From contig CAJNOP010000004.1 of assembly GCA_905250075.1 (NCBI GenBank), positions 5,201,356-5,265,355 of the forward strand: a DNA stretch of 64,000 bases, given 5' to 3'. The translations under genes were made by a program, and so were the position numbers. The notes under the pieces were generated by a model. The model was not told the origin of the DNA. It searched no databases and was given only the letters and a program-made list of their open reading frames with translations. Shown here one piece after another: positions 59,901 to 64,000 of the stretch. How positions within the stretch are numbered: the stretch's first letter is position 1; each line of letters opens with the position of its first letter. Source of the stretch: Rotaria sp. Silwood1 (taxonomy: Eukaryota; Rotifera; Eurotatoria; Philodinida; Philodinidae).

Positions 59901-62900
59901 TGTAATGTATGGCGTGCACATAAAAATGGTGGTCGAAGACGACGACGTGTACGTGATAGAAAACAAATTATTACAAAACCAAATGGTGCTGCTTATTTAA
60001 GACATAAAATGCTACATTTTGTAGAAAATCTTTTATATTATATGAGTTTTGAAGTTATTGAATCACATTGGCATACATTTGAACATAATTTAAAAAAGGT
60101 ATTTAAACAAAAGAGGTTTTTTGTTTTAGAAAATACAATGCATATTAAAAATAATTTCTGAGAAAGTTTGGCGTCTATTTATATCTTCTACGTTCGACAC
60201 TATTGAAGCTATCGAAACATATCATTAGTGAAAAACTTTAGTAAATCATTGAAAGATCATTTCAAAGAATGTAATGCTCTTCTATAACATGACATATTTA
60301 ATTTCTCATTCTGAATACGTGATCTTACCTGGCAGCATCATTTGTTTTCTTGGAATTGAAGTTTGTTTTTCTTTTATATTGTATTTCATATTCAAGGTTC
60401 GTTCCATCGTATTAAGCATATATATATATATGTTGGAGGAGAAATTAAAATTCAGGAAAATTTAAAATTCTCCTAGGAGAAATTAAAATATCAATATTAA
60501 AATTTTAAGTTTTCCTAACTTTTCTAGGAAAATTTTAAATTTTCCTGAATTTTAATTTCTCCTCCAACATATATATATAGCACTCAACGTCTACTACGTA
60601 TTCATATAGTCGAATTAAATTAAATTTGTCTAGATTAAATACATAACTTAAAACAAAAAAAAATTGTGTGAGATTTTTGAAATGCACTCTGTCATTTTAA
60701 TATTGATCATACAGAGCTTCTTTTCTTTTGAAACACTTTATGTAAATATATTTCGAAACAAACTATCAATGATAAGATGTTTCTAAATTGTTTTTTTTTC
60801 ATGGCTAGTGAACGGAAAAAAAACCCCAAGATTCTTAGGAGATTTTTCATCCGTAAGGCTTGTTGCGTTGTTATTTTGGTTTAAAAAAAGAAGTATTCAA
60901 ATTTACTTAAGAAATCATGATACTCGGAACAAAACACTCAAAAATGTTGATTATTCTTGACTGAGTAGTACTTGATTTTTTCGAGTACTTCGATACTGGT
61001 AACATGATTTATTGAGTAAATTTGAATATTTGTTTCATCAAAAGTAGGATTTGTCGTTGAAAAAAAAAACAAATTAACTGTCATTCATGACGTGCGACTA
61101 TTCTTGATGATATATTGAGCTTATAATTTGAATGCATTCGTGCAACGATAAACTTTAATCCTAATCACTAACACGACTTCCATCAGTTTCACATGCATCA
61201 AATTGATGATTCAGACATTATCTTGTCATATTCATGTTGCCGCTATTTATAGTCTAAATTTTATTAGAAATAACTTTAAAATAACTGTGTTATTTTTTTT
61301 CCTCATTAAGAATATGTGTTGAAATGTAACTGATGATTTTTAGTTAGATCTTTTTCAGGATAATTTGAATGAATTCATTTCAAAATTTTAGTTGCAAATA
61401 TCAATGCGATGATGAGATTGTTCTGGAAGTTTTAGAGCTAAAGCACTCGAGTTAATACTACAATGCGGGTACATATTACCTCAGGGCGTACTAATAACTA
61501 ATATATTAACTATATAGTAACGGCTTTGATGTTAATAATGTCGACATATGGGATTGTCTTTAGCGTCAGAATAAAGAAAAATCGTAGTAGATTCTAAAAT
61601 AGCATAATGGCAAACAAACGTTTAGAGTGCATTTTTTTCGCTGAAGATGTTTCTTTTGCAAGAGAAAGACACTGTTGCAATTCATGTTTCGAGTACATGT
61701 CAATTGACAAAGTACAACTTCTTGTTACATGAATGCACCCAAAAAGAAATATTAGTTCAATTCCATCAAGAATGATAGTATATGATAGACAGTAACTTTC
61801 TTTTTGTCCAGGGTTGTATTTCAAGAATTTCTTATTTAGAACCGAATTAATTTGATTATGCTTGAGTATAATAGAAAAAAAATATTATTAAAATGCTTTT
61901 TTTTTATACAATTTTTAAGTTGACTAGTTTTTTTTTTTAGCTTTTATAGGATTGTTTTCTCAAATAAATATATCATTACAGATTAAACTTTTGCATCTAT
62001 TGATTAGATATTACATGAAAGAATATGTCGAAGAAAAGTTGTTTTCAATAGTAAAAAAATAACATCAAACAGTACTAAAAATAGTTTGTCAAGGATTTTT
62101 ATTTTTAGAAAACTAATATTTGCATTTTCTTTTAACGTCTAATGCTTATTTTTTTGAACATATAGGCTTGAAATTTAATCTATTTATATAAATTTTTTAT
62201 CTATTAGAATATGATTAGTATTATGAAAAAAATATTATTGATTAACAGAGAAGAAATTAAAATTTTTTTTTTCTCATTTTCAATTTGAATTAATTATTTT
62301 TTTTTGCTTTATTCAATAATCATATTATTAATATAACCATGAGTCGATTTTCAATAGAAATAATTCTATTTTCTTAAAGACTAATCGAATACTAAACAAA
62401 TAATATCAAAACTAAAACTATTGTCAACTTCTTCAGAAGCAATTAAATCTTTTATGAAAATATTGACAAAAAAAAAAGTAATCGTTGATAATTGTAGAAA
62501 AATTCGATATAATTCTTTGTTTTAGTTAAGACATATTCTCTGTCTTTATTTTATAAGGATTAACGAGAACATCACTTGAATTGATTCATCACTTTTTTTA
62601 CTTATATCGCTTTTACTTCAGAATTACAACAGTCTTATAGTTAAAAAAAAAGAAAAAGAAGATTATCATCTAAAATTGATTTTCATTTTGTTATACAGCA
62701 ACATTTATCAAAAATATTTTGAATTCTTAAAATCGTCTTTTTTTTTTTCTCTTTTCATTAAGGTAACAAATATCGATGAATTATTACAATATCATCTATT
62801 ATTTCTTGATAATTGTCTACGTGATTGTATGTTAACAAGTGTACATCTGTTACGACATATCCATAAAATAATGGCAACATGTGTTATGTTTGCTAATGCA

Positions 62901-63137
62901 ATGGATAATGTTGATGATGATGATGATTATGATAGTTTACCTGGTGCTGTAGTTGTTAGTTTTAATAATAATTTTACTGAACAATTACGACAATTACTTG
63001 ATGCTATTTCAAAAGAAGATGGACCTGTATATGGAGCAACTGGTGGTGGACAACAACATACATTAACAAATATTATTCATAGGTAATTCATATGGATACA
63101 ATAAAAAATTGATCTTTTTGTTTTTTTCAGCAATTAA
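53972..63137 (+). CDS. TUBGCP2: Gamma-tubulin complex component 2 (Spc97 family)
   Basis: GCP2 pairs with GCP3 to bind gamma-tubulin and nucleate microtubules at centrosomes. Exons: 53972-54030, 54087-54177, 54232-54323, 54383-54440, 54527-54673, 54740-54824, 54879-54985, 55050-55124, 55178-55259, 55318-55395, 55447-55514, 55589-55726, 58929-60098, 62763-63082 and 63131-63137; all phases fit, about 858 residues (human 902). GRIP1 motifs: EAIIVEDLLLCMLGIEG, YGLINHALAGALREVV, LQTLWFHTEPVM. GRIP2 motifs: YLTMLETWIHNGIIDDPYGEFMV, NTGKYLNAIRES, YFLIDKGDYIVQFMD, GLESFSLDYEVKWPISLVI, NCLTRYQMLFRFLFYIKYIER and LDNCLRDCMLTS. The protein ends at about the position of ISRLDFNGF in vertebrates, so the last residues are missing or lie in an exon I do not see. 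Introns 55727-58928 and 60099-62762 are long. Confidence 0.92.
55761..56147. mobile_element. Possible mariner/Tc1-like remnant in GCP2 intron
   Basis: The ends ATACAGAATGTTCGAAAAGTTTA (55761-55783) and the reverse complement of a similar string near 56120-56147 (ATACAAAATGATGGAAAACTTTA) form an imperfect inverted repeat starting at TA. The 61-codon frame at 55823-56008 contains GRSALKWFIDKY, which loosely resembles the helix-turn-helix of mariner-type transposases. Too short for a working transposase. Confidence 0.4.
56715..57092. mobile_element. GC-rich palindromic MITE-like element in GCP2 intron
   Basis: The ends GAGAGCTGCGGGTCC (56715-56729) and GGACCCGCAGCTCTC (57078-57092) are perfect inverted repeats. 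The subterminal parts are GC-rich runs of GGACCCGG/CCCGGG and also pair, sharing the AAAACTAAATTTTCA/AAAGCTAAATTTTCA blocks. The composition contrasts sharply with the AT-rich intron. No clear target duplication and no ORF. Confidence 0.8.
60421..60580. mobile_element. Small hairpin element flanked by TA runs
   Basis: A 40-base arm TGTTGGAGGAGAAATTAAAA... (60431-60470) returns in reverse complement at 60531-60570, with a further pair of TCCTAGGA/TTCTAGGAA blocks inside. Both sides run into (TA)n, so the target was probably TA-rich. It lies in the 2.7 kb GCP2 intron and would form a strong RNA hairpin. Confidence 0.82.
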
Positions 63138-64000
63138 AAAAAACATTAACTTAATCATTTTCGTATAGTGAGATCCAATCAATAATATATTCTTTTAATG
63201 AATTGACATTGAGTTTGGGTCGTAGGAATATATATTTTGAGGTTTTCCTATTTCTAAATATATATATATATATATATATATAGATTGTTTTTTTGTAAAA
63301 ACAATTAGATTTGAAAAGATTTAAGCGTTAGTGCCTTGTTATTTTTTTAAATATCTTATAGTACTAGAAAGATTTATCTGTCAATGCATGCCAGTATTGA
63401 ATAAAGCATTTTTATATTAATAATCAACTATATTATAACTATTTAAGATAGAGCAGAAGTGCAAAACGTTTGTTTTTCTTTTGAGAATCAATTTATGATC
63501 ATTTTCAAAATATTCAATTAATTTAATATAGATAATCTATAGTAGAATAGAAACCGGAACGATAAGTACAAGAACATTTAGTACACCAAACAATGAGAGT
63601 AAATATGACGTCTATTGAAAAGACAAATGAATATGAGTGGGTGTAAGAGTGTTAGTCTTATCTTTATTCCTACTGATACGCATACCCTCTTACCTTCACT
63701 TTATTGTGCGTGTCTAACTTTTCAGAAGTCAAGCTTCCTTGTGATTAAATTTCTGTGTTCGTTGTTCATTAATCTAGTGAAATTTATTTATAGTAATTAT
63801 AAACTGTACGCAATCACTAACTGTACTAAGAGAACAAAGCGAAAGAAACGTTATCGAGTATATTATAAGTATGTCATTTGTATGTTCTTTTTGCCTGTAT
63901 TGAAATAAAGAAATGAGTCTCGAAATTTATTTACTGACTGTGTCAAAGAAAGAAAAATGAAAATTCTTTTGCGCTGTTAAACATATAATCAAGACAGTTT
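63138..64000. other. 3' flank of GCP2 with (TA)n microsatellite
   Basis: A (TA)n run of about 25 bases lies at 63258-63282. The open frame at 63615-63908 has chance composition. No gene or RNA is recognised to the end of the window. Confidence 0.5.

Noticed and set aside
1..64000. CRISPR arrays, prokaryotic operons, phage genes
   Set aside because: The window is clearly eukaryotic; the direct repeats are minisatellites without spacer structure.

Overview
The window looks like nuclear DNA of a small invertebrate, most probably a bdelloid rotifer. It is AT-rich (roughly 70 % A+T by eye). Genes are split by many 45-70 nt GT-AG introns plus a few kilobase-sized introns. Animal-only genes (VAChT, ChAT, SLC25A46, KIAA1549-like) lie beside a sterol C24-methyltransferase and a fungal/bacterial-type FAD monooxygenase. 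Several start codons sit directly at, or a few bases after, a splice-acceptor motif, as expected for spliced-leader trans-splicing, which is known in bdelloids. The assignment to bdelloids is inference; no rRNA or mitochondrial marker is present.

Layout. 1.5-6.7 kb (+): a 61-codon ORF, then cyclin H, whose fourth coding intron holds a 2.8 kb TTAA-flanked (piggyBac-type) non-autonomous element made of palindromes and minisatellites. 8.0-17.8 kb (-): a large membrane protein with signal peptide, two WSC domains, a roughly 1000-residue Ser/Thr mucin region with 48-residue repeats, one TM helix and a KIAA1549-like cytoplasmic tail. 20.4-21.5 kb (+): sterol 24-C-methyltransferase. 21.6-27.7 kb (-): choline O-acetyltransferase. 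28.1-30.1 kb (-): vesicular acetylcholine transporter. The last two form a cholinergic gene locus in tandem, not nested. 30.1-40.7 kb: gene-poor DNA with a decayed Brr2/SNRNP200 fragment and other relics. 40.7-42.3 kb (-): FAD monooxygenase with an apparent internal lesion. 43.3-45.3 kb (-): SLC25A46. 45.5-47.3 kb (+): unknown basic Asn/Ser-rich protein. 47.5-52.9 kb (-): C2H2-type zinc-finger protein. 54.0-63.1 kb (+): gamma-tubulin complex component 2.

How it fits together. ChAT makes acetylcholine and VAChT loads it into synaptic vesicles; their collinear arrangement would allow co-expression in cholinergic neurons. The other genes serve general functions: cyclin H in CAK/TFIIH, GCP2 in microtubule nucleation, SLC25A46 in mitochondrial dynamics, SMT in sterol side-chain alkylation. 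A recurring feature is that most of the long introns carry a foldback or MITE-like palindrome (2.6-3.2, 3.3-6.0, 8.9-10.2, 15.6-16.7, 25.2-26.1, 50.7-51.2, 56.7-57.1 and 60.4-60.6 kb). Exon coordinates below come from reading splice sites by eye and checking reading phase; they have not been tested against transcripts. A 10-base N gap lies inside the mucin repeats (13991-14000).
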